Source: Agapetus fuscipes (lineage: Eukaryota; Arthropoda; Insecta; Trichoptera; Glossosomatidae). Taken from it: a stretch of 64,000 nt of DNA. Shown here piece after piece: positions 47,619 through 58,112 of the stretch. Both the position numbers and the translations under genes were made by a program. Under the pieces are notes generated by a model. It did no database searches. It worked only from the letters and a program-made list of their open reading frames with translations, and was not told the origin of the DNA. Positions within the stretch are counted from its first letter, which is position 1; every line of letters starts with the position of its first letter. Location of the stretch: positions 12,733,215 through 12,797,214 of the forward strand of contig OX637346.1 in NCBI GenBank assembly GCA_951799405.1, written 5' to 3'.

Positions 47619-47700
47619 ATTAAATAAAACACAGTTTCAATTCACTTTTATATTCTTTTAACTTTGTCTAACGTTTTCGCCTACAAGGCATCATCAGGAC
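47619..47700 (-). repeat. Penelope-LTR-like end, unit B
   Basis: Duplicate of 46689-46771 with the same CTGATGA...GAAA core (47666-47700). It faces a forward copy that resumes at 52034. Confidence 0.45.
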
Positions 47701-48646
47701 ATCAAAGGACAGGATTGTCCTGATGGATGGAAGTGTGTTTGGATTTTTTTGACGTCTACAAAATGTTATTGTTTCAAGTAAATAAATAAATATTCAACAT
47801 TCAAAATATAAATAAAATATTCAATAATACTCAGACTCTACTTCAATTAATAAGAGCAAAACTTATATTTACATTTTGTTGTAATACAAGTGAAAACAAA
47901 ATGGATTTGTCGATGGACAAAATTTGTCGTAAATGTCTACACGAAAACGAAAAAAAAAAATACATCATTAAATGAAATAAGGGATCAAAAGAGTCTGCAG
48001 GCGTATAAAGACACGATAATTTGGATGTGAAGTTTTAAAGGGAAAGGCAATAGTTTGTGTTTGCATCTTTTCAAGAAAAAATTTTGGTACATAACCTCAA
48101 CTATTTTAAAAATTTTTTGGAACAAAAACAAAATTATTGGAAGGAAAAAATACAACTTGTGTCCTACCTACCTGATTCAAGAGGACAACATGGCACATGA
48201 CGCTAAATTAAAATTGTGGACTTTTATATGGACAATGTATTATTTGTTTTTTTTTTAACTATTTTTATTTTTTTTCTTTGTATATTTATTAACTTTACTT
48301 TTAACTTTTTTATGTTTCAATTTTATGTTTTTTAGCTATATATATATTTTGTTCTGTGTACTATATTTAGGGTATGTTGCACCAAACTCCAATCAGACGA
48401 AAATCAAAATTAAGTGTGATTTCTCCCTTTCAAATCAAACAATTGATTGCATATACGTAGGTCAGCTGATGTGAATCATATTTCCTGATCAAATTCCATC
48501 ACATTTTTACCAACTTTCAAGAAATATTTAACCGAGGTCCTTACCAGAACTAAGCAATCAAATTTGATGTTTCAATCAAATATTGATTGGAGGTTGGTGC
48601 AACAGGCCCTTACTAACTTAAGTTTTTCAAATTTTGTTATGTAGAA

Positions 48647-51600
48647 ATGGCCACCCACAATAATTTTGTACGTGCACGTTGTGGAAATGCCGCCACTAAT
48701 TTTCATAGAAAGAATGAATGGGTTTTCGGGACATGGAATGTAAGGAAGATGAATGATTGCAAGGAGAAAGAAATTATGAATGTAATGAAAGAGAAACGAA
48801 TAAAAGTAATGGGTGTGACTGAAACAAAAATGAAAGGGAATGGTGAGAAAGTATTAGTGAACGGTGAATTGTATATTTGGTCAGGTGTGGAAGATGGGAA
48901 TGAAAGGCAAGGTGTAGGTGTGATTGTGAGTGAGTGTGTAAAAGGATGTATAACAGGTTATCGAAGAGTTTCTCCCAGGATTTTGGTTGTCAAATTCAAA
49001 ATTAACAGTTTGAGACTTTTCTTGGTTGCCTGTTATGCTCCTGTTGATTCAGAGTGTATGGAGGTGAGAATGAGTTTTTGGAATGAATTGAATGCGGTTG
49101 TGCATGAAAGGAAGAATAATGAAAACATTGTAATTTTAGGTGATATGAATGGATGGATAGGTGCACAGAGAGATGAATGTTTGAAAATAATTGGTCCTGG
49201 TGGGAGAGGTGTAGTCAATGATAATGGGCGACATCTGATTGCTTTGTGTGCGGAGCACAGTCTTTTTGCATCGAATACTTGGTTTCGGCATAAGGATGTG
49301 CATCTGTACACGAGGCAGATTGTGGGAAGTCGCACAATCATTGACTACATCTGTGTGGATGAAAGATTGAGAGGAGCCGTAAGAGATAGCCGTGTCTACC
49401 GGGGGCCTGAAATAGGCAGTGACCACTATCTCTTATGTGCTAAAATAATGATTGGTGAAGTAAGAAAGAAGAAACGCAAGAGGCAAGTAAGATTGCCTAG
49501 AATAAAAGTAGAAAGGCTGAATGAAGAAAATGTGAAAGAGAAGTATGTATCAGAGCTCCACAAAATTTTAAGTGTGAGTGAACTTGAGAAGAGTGTGTGT
49601 GGAAAAGATATTGAAAGTTGTGGAAAGATCTGAAAGAAGGAATGACTGAATGCGCTAAAAAAGCATGTGGGGTAACGAAAGGTGGAAGATTGAAAGGAGA
49701 TGCCTGGTGGAATGATAGAGTGAAAGAAGCTGTGAAAGTTAAGAAAAAGTGTTATGAAAATTGGCTGAATGATAGAAATGATAGAAAGCTAGAAGACGAA
49801 TATAAGACAGCTAAGAGAATGGCGAAGACTATAATTTATGAAAGCAAGATGAATGAACAAAGAAAGATTGATGAAAGGATTAACAGAAGTTTCACCGACA
49901 GTAAGAAGGAATTTTGGAGGTGGATCAATGCGGATAAAAATAAATCCTCTGCATTGACCACTCCAGGAGTCAAAAGTGCTGCCGGTGAGATGGTATGGGA
50001 GAATGAAGAAGTATGCAAGAGATGGAAGAACTATTTTCAAGAAATTTTTGGTCAGGGTGAAAGAAGAGTTTATGAACAGATAGATGAAGAGAATGAATTG
50101 AATATTTTGAAAGAAGAAATGAAAGTATCTATTTCACGTCTGAAGAATGGGAAGTCTGCTGGGTTTGATGGTATAAATGGTGAAATGTTGAAAGCAGGAG
50201 GTGAATGTGTGATAGGTTGGATGTACGAATTATGTAAGCTTTGTGTGAATGCAGGAGTAGTACCGATGGATTGGAGGAAGGCAGTCATTGTTCCCATTTA
50301 CAAAGGTAAAGGGGACAAAAAAGACTGTCAGAACTTCAGACCAATCAGTCTACTCAGTATACCAGGAAAAGTCTTCTGTAAGGTGATTATAAAAAATGTG
50401 ATTCTGACTACTAGTGAAAGGATTTCCGATATACAGTCCGGCTTTATGGCCGGTAGAGGCTGTGTTGATCAGATTTTTACTCTACGACAACTTGTTGAAA
50501 AACAATTGTCGATGAGGCGGAAGCTGTTCACGGCCTTTGTAGATCTGGAAAAGGCTTTTGACTCAGTGGACAGAGGTATGTTATGGGATGTTTTGAAAGC
50601 ATACGGAGTGAATGGGGCTCTCCTAGGTGCGGTGCATGCAAACTATGAAAATAGTAAGGCATGTGTCCGTATTGATGGTGAGTATAGTGAGTGGTTTGAA
50701 GTGTATAAGGGTGTGAGGCAAGGATGTGTGATGAGTCCATGGCTATTTAACATAGTTATGGACAAGTGTGTCAGGGATGCTAGACTTAATGATTGTGGAT
50801 TGATGATAGGAGAGAGCAAAGTGAGTGTTCTACTGTATGCAGATGATGCAGTTCTTGTATCTGATTCTGCAGTAGAATTGCAAACAATGCTCTCTAGATT
50901 GAATGAAGCTTTGTTAGGTAACCATTTGAAGTTGAATGCAAGTAAGACGAAAGTATTGATTTTTGAAAGAGATGATGAAAATATGAATTATGAATTTAAA
51001 ATTAATGGAATGAATGTTGATGTCGTAAATGAGTTTGTATACCTGGGAAGTAAGTTTGAAAAAGATGGAAGAATGACCGGTGAATTTGAAAGAAGAATAA
51101 TGAAAGGCAGGTGCGTACTGGGTGCTACCGCTAGCATCGCCAGGAACCAGAATCTCTCAAAAAATGTTAGATTGGCGGTGCACGGTGGTATACTAGTGCC
51201 AACCTTGATGTATGGAAGTGAAGCCTGGACGGTGAGTGAAAGGGAAATTAGTAAAGTCCATACAGTAGAAATGGACTATCTAAGAAGTATGATTGGGAAA
51301 AAACGAAGTGACAGGGTGAGGAATGATTTTGTAAGAGAAGAATGTGGTGTAAGGGAAAGTGTGAAAGTGAAGATTAAAAGAAGTATGTTAAGATGGTTCG
51401 GGCATTTGGAGAGAATGAGTGATGAAAGATTGACGAAGAAAGTATATGTTGCTAGAATAGATGGATGTCGTGGTAGAGGAAGACCGAGAAAAGTATGGAA
51501 GGATCAAATCTCTGAAATAGCGAATGAATGGGATATCCAGAGTCATAATAAAAGGAGGACTTGTATGAAAAAAGTTATGACTCTGGATGAAATGAAAGAA

Positions 51601-51651
51601 GTATGCAAGGACAGGAAGAAGTGGCGGCTAATCTGCAATGCTGATTTTTAA
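48647..51651 (+). pseudogene. LINE endonuclease-reverse transcriptase, one frameshift
   Basis: Would nick target DNA and copy its RNA onto it. APE endonuclease in the first ~270 residues: TWNVRKM, GVTETKMKG (catalytic E), CYAPVD, LGDMNGW (D, N), IIDYICVDE and GSDHYLL (D, H) are all present. At 49618-49633 the frame ends (ESCGKI-stop) and continues one frame over (WKDLKEGMTE), consistent with a 1-nt deletion. RT follows: FRPISLLSIPGKVF, motif A AFVDLEKAFDSVD, motif B VRQGCVMSPWLFN, motif C YADDAVLVSD. The C-terminal part has LRWFGHLERM and RGRGRPRKVWKDQI. Stop at 51649-51651. All catalytic motifs are intact and there is just one lesion, so it is young. The first Met (48647) is the earliest in frame. 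Confidence 0.9.
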
Positions 51652-51779
51652 TGTTGGTTTATTGGCTTGCTACATTTTTTGCATAAGACATTTCTTTTTT
51701 TTTTTTTTACTTTTTTTGTATAGATTTATTTTTAAGGTTTTGTTGTTTTCTTATACTTAAATGTTATTTTTTACTCGTA

Positions 51780-52033
51780 TTCCTTGACTTATAGGTTGGT
51801 ATGAGGCTGACCACCCATACTGTAAAAAATGGTTCACTTTGCCAATGTCACCCCTGTTTCAGGGAATGTCGGCAAGAGTTGCAGGGCTTATGTTCATTTG
51901 AGGTTTGGATTTTATTTGTAAGTACACAATCAGCATTTGTAAGCGCGAACTACACGTGTTTGTTTGTGGGCATACATCTGAGAGCTTTGAATGAATATAT
52001 CCTTGCAACTTAGATTATAGATTATAGATTATA
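51780..52033 (+). repeat. R1 sequence as 3' end of the RTE-like LINE
   Basis: Complete R1 (ttccttgacttataggttgg to attatagattatag) starting 128 bp after the LINE stop codon. There is no target duplication between it and the LINE, and Penelope-like sequence resumes immediately after its tail. This links the R1 family to the LINE. Confidence 0.88.
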
Positions 52034-52135
52034 GATGCCTTGAAAACGTTAGACAAAATTAAAGAATATAAAAGTGAATTGAAACTGTGTTTTATTTAAT
52101 TAATATACAATGGACTTTCACTGTGTAAACCACCA
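52034..52135 (+). repeat. Penelope-LTR-like end, right of LINE
   Basis: atgccttg-aaaacgttagac, aaaagtgaattgaaactgtg, ending caatggactttcactgtgt. It has lost the six bases before GAAA, so its hammerhead is broken. Inverted counterpart of 47619-47700. Confidence 0.5.
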
Positions 52136-52147
52136 AACCCTTAAAAA

Positions 52148-53280
52148 TATTAGATTCATATGACGTTATGTCATGTGTTGTTTTGCCACTGTGCTGTTCT
52201 ATCCTGTCACCCAATTAATTATGTCTGTTGAAAAGTGAAAATGAAAAAAAGTTCCTAAATATGTGTGTACATAGTTGTTTATATTATAAGTATGTAGTGG
52301 TTTTAATCCATGTCTCATAAAATCTAATATTCTGTTTCACCGTTGTAAATCCAAATAACGTGTTATCGTGTAAAAAATAAAAAAAAGGTTTCAGCGGCCC
52401 GGCCCTCCGTACTCCAAGTATAAAACACAGCATAAACACTCAACCAACGCGTATACAAAAAACTTAAGCAAACTAAAACACTCACTAGAGGAGTTGTTGC
52501 ATATTTTATATTTTTTTCTGTTTTCGCAGTGGTTGAGTGTTAACTCAATGCTTTATTCCCGGGGTACGGGTCTACGGTTCCATGATAGAACGACACAGTG
52601 ACAGAGCGACATATGACAGAATATCACAATGACAGTACATCACATGACAAAACATCACCATGACAAAAATTGCTGGAAAGCACATCACAATGACAAGAAT
52701 CACAAGACTTATTGTATTATTTTATTTGATCTTCTGTACTGAATTAATAGGTATAACTAAACTACTTTCTGGGAAATTCACTGGTTGATAAAAAAAAACA
52801 TATTACTCTGTTTTTGTTTTTTTCCTTAATAAAAACAAACAAATCATGACATGACAAAACATCACATACCAATAACCAAACACACCATAAACAGCACATG
52901 AAAATACTTTGCCATAATGATGTATTTTCTGTGTTGTTTTGTCATAGTGATGTTTTGTCACATGATATACTGTATTTTTTTTAAGGAACCCGGTGCGGTA
53001 GGCTCTCCAAGTTTTGGGAGCCTATGTCACTCTAGAAGGGTGCCGCAGAGGTGTTACTTGAATTGTTGCTTCTGTCGTGAGGCGTCTGCTTGCACTCAAA
53101 ACAAAAAGTACTGTCCGCAGTCACTTTACACAAAGGATCACATGGAAATCACCCGCTTTGCAGCACTTTTTTACAAGAAAAAAAAAACACAAAAACAAGC
53201 TTAGATCTGACAGATGTAATGGCAGCTACAGAGCGCCATCTGTCATCCTGTCATTGTGATGTTCTGTCATGTGTTGTTCT
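52148..53280. repeat. Palindromic array of ~20-bp TGTCATGTGATGTT-type motifs
   Basis: Motifs of the kind cacatgacaaaacatcac occur in one orientation at 52575-52700 and 52845-52880, and in the opposite one at 52150-52205, 52930-52970 and 53238-53280. A mirror centre lies near 52900. Probably the subterminal repeats of a DNA element. A P-family MITE lies inside at 52411-52566, and a non-repetitive GC-richer patch at 52990-53230. Confidence 0.5.
52411..52566. mobile_element. Palindromic MITE (P family), diverged
   Basis: gtactccaagtataaaac at left, tattcccggggtac at right, interior caaactaaaacactcac. Same layout as 14729-14875. Confidence 0.5.
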
Positions 53281-53282
53281 AT

Positions 53283-53587
53283 CATAATAATAATAATACT
53301 AGGATGATTTATTTGGTGAGCGCTGTTTTTGTGTGTATCACACCTCAAGAGCCCTCTGCGAGCTTGGTAGTCGCTGTAGAAAGCGCCAATTCTCAAGCAA
53401 GACCCAGTTGTTGTAAGGTTGGATGGCCCTTTCAGTGACCGGTCTTTGGCAAAGGTTTATGAATTTTTCAACTCAGCGAAGAGCACATTCGAAATATAAA
53501 TGGTATATTTTTGTGCTCCGCCGGGATCCGAATCCACAACCTTCCATTTACGAGTCCGAAGTGTTGCCACTGGACTACGGACCGGTC
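53283..53587 (-). mobile_element. SINE-B, monomer
   Basis: Reverse strand. Head at 53510-53587 (reverse of gtagtccagtggcaacactt and a B-box); body with cttgcttgagaattggcgct and ggtcaccgg-like parts; 3' end with gagggctcttgaggtgtg, aacagcgctcacc and an (ATT)n tail. Anticodon-loop position in better copies reads CTG (Gln-type), tentative. It shows that the B half of the dimer exists alone. Confidence 0.82.
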
Positions 53588-53884
53588 CAAGTTTCAATGT
53601 GTCGTTTTGTCACTATGCCGTTCTATCCCGTCGCCCCGATCTACATACGAGCATCCAGCATAACTCTGCGAGGAGCGCGAACACTCGACTTGAATAACTT
53701 TTTCCTTAAATGTGAAAACATGTAAACATAACCTTTCATTTTTTACGTACCTTGTCGGACCCTTTTCATACTGACCGCTCATAAAATCTTCTTGTAATAT
53801 TTTCTGTCAGTTTTTAGAGGTTTTATTTTATTTACGCCGCTAGGTATTTTTATTTTATTTTCCCGCGGATATTTATGGCGCGCG

Positions 53885-53955
53885 TTTCGGGATAATGCGA
53901 TATTAATGTTAATCCCGCAAGTCAGGGATTGTTAACGCATTAATCCCGGGCCGGA
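53885..53955. promoter_or_regulatory. Cluster of TAATCC-type homeodomain motifs
   Basis: ttaatcccgc (53929 region), attaatcccggg (53939-53950), cagggattgttaa and cgggataatgcg give four GGATTA/TAATCC-like cores within ~70 bp, arranged as inverted pairs. Such cores bind K50 homeodomains (Otd/Pitx type). No repeat match. Enhancer function is inference. Confidence 0.3.
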
Positions 53956-54096
53956 CAGTATGGACTAGGTCAGATAAATCCGCATGATTTTCGCGAATAA
54001 ATTGCGGGGAATACAATGTCATAACAGACAAATCAGCCCGATGGAATCAAAGACGGTAACCTAGCATTTTTTTTATCAATTGAGACCAATATATTG

Positions 54097-54351
54097 TCTA
54101 TAATAATCCATAATCTAAGTTGCAAGGATACATTAAGATTCAAAGCTCAAATCAAATGCATGCCCACAAACAAACATGTGTAAGTTTGCGCTTACAAATG
54201 CTTAATTTGTGTACTTACAAATCCAAACCTCAAATGATCGTACACCCAGCAATTTTTGCCCACCTTCTCTGAAACAGGGGTGACATTGGCAAAGTGAGCC
54301 ATTTTTTACAGTATGGGTGGTCAGCCTCATACCAACCTATAAGTCAAGGAA
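54097..54351 (-). repeat. R1 copy, full length
   Basis: Tail tctataataatccataatc; body complete, ends aagtcaaggaacat. Confidence 0.87.
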
Positions 54352-54504
54352 CATAAATAATAAATAACATGAATGTATGTATAAAAAACAGCTAAACCTG
54401 AGAAATAAATATAAATCTTGTCGTAACTTATTTCTGATTTTCGTAGTTTTCTTGGGTAAAACAAAAGCACTCTTTATTGCAGATGTAATTATACCGAATC
54501 GTTT

Positions 54505-54806
54505 GGTCGATAGCTCAGTTGGTAAAGAGCTCGGGTTCAAATCCAATTAAGAATGCCAGAAATAATTTCTCGTTTAGATGTTTACTTCAAACTAAAAAAA
54601 AATACTGGCAAGGTTTACTCAGCCTTCACAAGAAATGAGTGCCAGTCCCTTCGAGAGCTGGAAAACGCCAACTTAAACTGAAGTGGTTGGCGAAAGGCCG
54701 GCCCCCTTACTTGTAAAAATAAAAGGTTCACTAGCTACATGCGACCCCTTCTAGATAACGTGGCAGGAAGTTACACTACATGTGTAGCTTATTTTCGTTT
54801 GCGTTT
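54505..54806 (+). mobile_element. SINE-A with deleted anticodon arm
   Basis: ggtcgatagctcagttggta is joined directly to aagagctcgggttcaaatcc, so ~20 bp of the tRNA-like head is missing. The rest is normal to acatgtgtagcttattttcg. Confidence 0.85.
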
Positions 54807-55588
54807 GAACAACACATTTTATATAAAGCTTACTTGAACGCTCAATTATTGTTTATGATTGTCTGTCTCTACAAAAAAATGACACCTTTTATAGGAGAAG
54901 GCTCTAGAAACCATTATAGTGGAAGCACTGCTTCATTGCGCATTGTATATATTTTTAAATCCTAAATTACTGCCTTTGAATCTGTACGACTCAAATGCAA
55001 CAAAATGAATAGTTTGTTATTAAATATATTATTGCATCAGCCTGAAAATTTGCCTATTTTCAAATTAGAAAACGTCGTTTTACCAAACTTGTATAAGAAC
55101 CTTATCAGCGCCCTTACAGAGCGTTTTACTTTATTCATATTTTAAGTAAAACGCTATAGTTGAGTTTACACGTAACGTTTTTTACTTGGGGTACTGCTCC
55201 CAAATTGCAGACTGTATAATTTTGATAACTTTCTCAGCCGGTGTTTGTTTTCTTCTCTACCAAGCAAACAATGCTCGCGTCCAGTGTCCCGAGTATAAAA
55301 CTTTGAGTTAAGTCGTCTCTAACGCGTAAATATAAAAATGCATGAAAGATACAGCAGCACATCTGTCGAGTGATTGCTTTTTCATAGATTTTTTCGATTT
55401 ACGCAAGCAAGGTGAGTGAATGGAATGTTTTCTACTCGGAGTCCAGTCCGGCTGATTGGACGTATTGTGTTTTCCAACAGAAACTTGCTATTGAGTTTGT
55501 CTAGCGGTGGTTTGTTTGGCCAAACAATTTGTTTACTCGAAGTTCCCGCGCAGAGGTTTAAAAGAGCAATAACTTACCATTTTACTTC
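54807..55588. other. No gene; half-copies of the P-family MITE near 55110-55330
   Basis: gtaaaacgctatagttgag...acttggggtac (to 55193) is a right half, and gtcccgagtataaaac (from 55287) a left half. The remainder has no recognisable feature. Confidence 0.4.
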
Positions 55589-55836
55589 TTGAGTTATAGG
55601 TTGGTATGAGGCTGACCACTCACACTGCAAAAAAATGGTTCACTTTGCCAATGTCACCCTCTTACAGAGAACGTCGGCAAGAGTTGCAGGGCTTACGTTC
55701 ATTTGAGATAGGGTTTCTATATTGCAAGTCCACATGCGGCATGTTTAATCGCGAACTTATACGTGTCTGCTTGTGGGAATGCATTTAATATGAATCTCAA
55801 ATGTAATATATCTTTGCAACTTAGATTATAGATATT
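55589..55836 (+). repeat. R1 copy, full length
   Basis: cttgagttataggttgg to aacttagattatagatatt. The cctgtttcaggg hairpin is damaged (cctcttacagag). Confidence 0.85.
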
Positions 55837-55867
55837 ATTATTTGAGATATTTAGCGAAGTTTACCAA

Positions 55868-56118
55868 GTCAAGATAAAAACCTAATCTTTAATAAACCTA
55901 AGCCGTGCAACTCTTTCCGACCTTCCCTGAAACGGAGGTGACATTGGCAAAGTGAACCATTTTTTACAGTATGAGTGGTCAGCCTCATACCAAACGCCTA
56001 CACATAAGGCATGTGTAAGCGCAAACTTTAACGTGTCTACTAATGGGAATGCATTTAATTTGAATTTTAAATGTAATATATCTTTGCAACTTTGATTATA
56101 TACCTATTATAGATTAAA
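55868..56118. repeat. Fold-back pair of partial R1 copies
   Basis: 55868-55994 is reverse-strand R1 (aaacctaatc... to gtcagcctcataccaa), joined at ~55995 to forward-strand R1 3' part (cacataaggcatgtgtaagc ... caactttgattata). The junction lacks any spacer. Confidence 0.75.
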
Positions 56119-56361
56119 GACTACCGTGATTTTCTGTAAATATAATCTGGAGCAATATTACAAGGTTCACTTGATGCCCGTTTCAATTCAATCAAGTCTG
56201 TAGGAACTGTTGACCTGGACTAGTAATTGGTATTACTCGACTCTTTGATCGTCTCCCAGGAAACCACGCGGGTATTGGGTAGTCACAAGTCTACTCAGTA
56301 CAAACAGTATCTCCAGATATCGTGTTACTCCTTCGTAAATAGAAAACAATTATGTACGAAG
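56119..56361. other. No gene recognised
   Basis: Unique sequence, no feature supported. Confidence 0.35.
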
Positions 56362-57091
56362 CGTGCCATGCAACTCGATTCCCATCGGCTTCCCTTTTAA
56401 AATGAGGCAACAAAGTAGTTAAAAAATATAGGCACTAAGTAAAAAAAAACATTTAAAACCAAAGAAACAATTCGTATTTTTTCCCCATGAAAACCATGCA
56501 AAAAATGCAACTGCAACTAAGCTACGCATATAGTGTAACTTTTTGCCTGCGTTATCTCCGAAGGGGTCGCATGTGGCGCTTCGGGACCTATTTATTTTTA
56601 CAGGTAAGGGGGCCGGCCTCACACCAACCACTTTCAGTTGAAGTGGGGGTTTCCCAGCTTCCGGGGGGGCTGGTTCTCATTTCTTGTGAAGGCTGAGTAA
56701 ACCATTGAGATCAAACCCTTGCTCTCGGCATGGAATGCAAGCATTCTACTAATTGAGCTATCGACCTTTTTTTACGAGTTTGATCGTCGTCGCTACAAAG
56801 CGTCAATTCTCAAGCAAGACCCAGTTGCTGTAAGGCTGGATAGACCTTTGGTGACCGGTCATTGGTAAAGGTTTTGTGAATTTTTCAACCCGGCGAAGAG
56901 CAAATTTGAAAATATAAATGGTATATTTTTTGTGCTCCGCCGGGAATCGAACCCACAACCTTCCCATTCAGAGTCCGCAGTGTTACCACTGAGCTACGGA
57001 CCGGTCTAGTAGTCTACTTTATTATCATTTTTGCCTCATTTTAATAGAGAAACTGATGGGAATCGAGTTGTATGGCACCCTTCGCCACACT
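56362..57091. mobile_element. CAGTGGCG-type MITE split by a dimeric SINE
   Basis: Left arm 56362-56511 (gccatgcaactcgattccca, aaatgaggcaac) and right arm 57007-57091 (tttgcctcatttt, gatgggaatcgagttg, cccttcgccaca) are the two ends of the family at 45044-45267. The composite SINE lies between them. Confidence 0.75.
56512..57006 (-). mobile_element. Dimeric tRNA-derived SINE, copy 3
   Basis: Same B-then-A order as the other two dimers: head B at the right end (ctgagctacggaccggtc in print), A body end at left (ctgcaactaagctacgc). Nested in a MITE, so it was inserted as one unit. Confidence 0.88.
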
Positions 57092-57107
57092 ACAGACACC
57101 ATCTCTA

Positions 57108-57135
57108 TGATCTAAGTCGCAAATATATCCAATTG
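57108..57135 (-). repeat. R1 3' end fragment
   Basis: ctatgatctaagtcgcaaatatatcc only; next to acacaatattgtctatgcc, which recurs near 62068. Confidence 0.5.
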
Positions 57136-57172
57136 TGTCACGACACAATATTGTCTATGCCAATTCACATAA

Positions 57173-57498
57173 ACGCAACTAAGCTACACATATAGTATAA
57201 CTTATTGCTACGTTATCCCCGAAGGGTTTCGCATGTGCCGAGTGGAACTTATTAATTTTTACAGATAAGGAGGCCGATCTTACGCCAACCACTTCAGTTG
57301 AAGTTGGGGTTTCCCAGCTCCTGCGGGGGCTGGTACTCATTTCTTTTGAAGGCTGAGTAAACCTTGCCGGTATTTTATTTTGGGGTTTGAAATAAATACT
57401 AATTCGGGAAAATATTTCTGACACCCTCGGTGAGATGAGAACCCGGGCTCACCGGGCATGGAATGCAAGCACTCTACCAACTGAGCTATCGACCGGAC
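57173..57498 (-). mobile_element. SINE-A, full length
   Basis: acgcaactaagctacacata at left to accaactgagctatcgaccg at right. The B-box is mutated (gatgagaacccggg). It lies ~165 bp from dimer copy 3 in the same orientation. Confidence 0.88.
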
Positions 57499-57630
57499 AT
57501 GCGGACCTGATTCATTTTATTTTTGTCACAAAACATAATTCACGTTGCATTCATTGTAACAAATGTAAGAAATGAAATTTACACTGAGACAATATTAAGA
57601 CAAATAAAAAAATAACATGATTTCAATTAT

Positions 57631-57757
57631 GCTCCTGAAGATGCCTTATTAGGCGAAAACGTTTGAGCAAAAAAAAAATAATTAAGTGAATTAAAACTTT
57701 GTTTTTTCCAAATATTTTTTTAAAAAACAATGAACTTTCACTATGTGAACAGATTTA
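57631..57757 (+). repeat. Penelope-LTR-like end with CTGAAGA...GAAA core
   Basis: cctgaagatgccttattagg, then gaaaacgtttgagc, an A-rich part and terminal aatgaactttcactatgtg. Forward copy with both hammerhead boxes intact; same caveats on stem II and III. Confidence 0.45.
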
Positions 57758-58108
57758 CACTACAAAATATAACATGATTTCATTTTAATTGTGCAGAAAT
57801 AAAGAAACGCAACTTTGTAAATTTGCTTTGAAAGAAAAAAACAATGTTATCATGAAGTTATAAACTTATCTTTTCAAGGAATTTTTCTCGTGAAGAATTA
57901 TTCATTTGAAAATACGACAGTTTAATAATATCCCAAGATGGCACGTAATATAAGAGCGTTGCATAATTTCTCAGAAGCGAGGGATAAAAAGTGCAATTTC
58001 ATGATACTCTTTTTCAGCTGCATTGCAAGTCGCAGCTTACACTTGTTGCTGTGAGGGATGACATTCCCACACCTATTTCCATTTCGTCTTTGAATAAGTT
58101 GAGAGATT
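57758..58108. other. No gene recognised
   Basis: Unique AT-rich sequence. Confidence 0.35.
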
Positions 58109-58112
58109 GTAT

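Larger units (their letters stand above)
46321..47698 (+). repeat. 450-bp tandem duplication; second unit carries a solo LTR
   Basis: Unit A 46321-46770 and unit B 46773-47698 are nearly identical (R1 3' part, a unique linker, and a Penelope-like end). B is longer only because of the LTR at 47035-47506 plus its 4-bp target duplication. The order of events is duplication first, LTR second. Confidence 0.9.
47726..52033 (+). mobile_element. RTE-like LINE, near full length (4.3 kb)
   Basis: 5' leader of ~920 bp, one coding region (48647-51651, one frameshift), a short T-rich spacer and an R1-type 3' end with heptamer tail. It is flanked by (T)GATG at 47721-47725 and GATG at 52034-52037. Left flank ...cctgatg and right flank atgccttg... 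are the two halves of a Penelope-like hammerhead core, which marks both LINE ends and shows R1 is its true 3' end. Single ORF with APE plus RT and no separate gag-like ORF fits the RTE clade. Confidence 0.82.

Noticed and set aside
51652..51780. R1 at the LINE 3' end as an independent insertion
   Set aside because: No target duplication separates it from the LINE, no LINE tail precedes it, and the disrupted host repeat resumes right after the R1 tail.
51801..52013. Recurring small proteins beginning MRLTTHTVK (e.g. 51801, 55606, 58510; reverse copies at 16955, 42938)
   Set aside because: They are translations of the R1 repeat in different copies, with variable ends and no start context; their similarity comes from the DNA repeat, not from protein selection.
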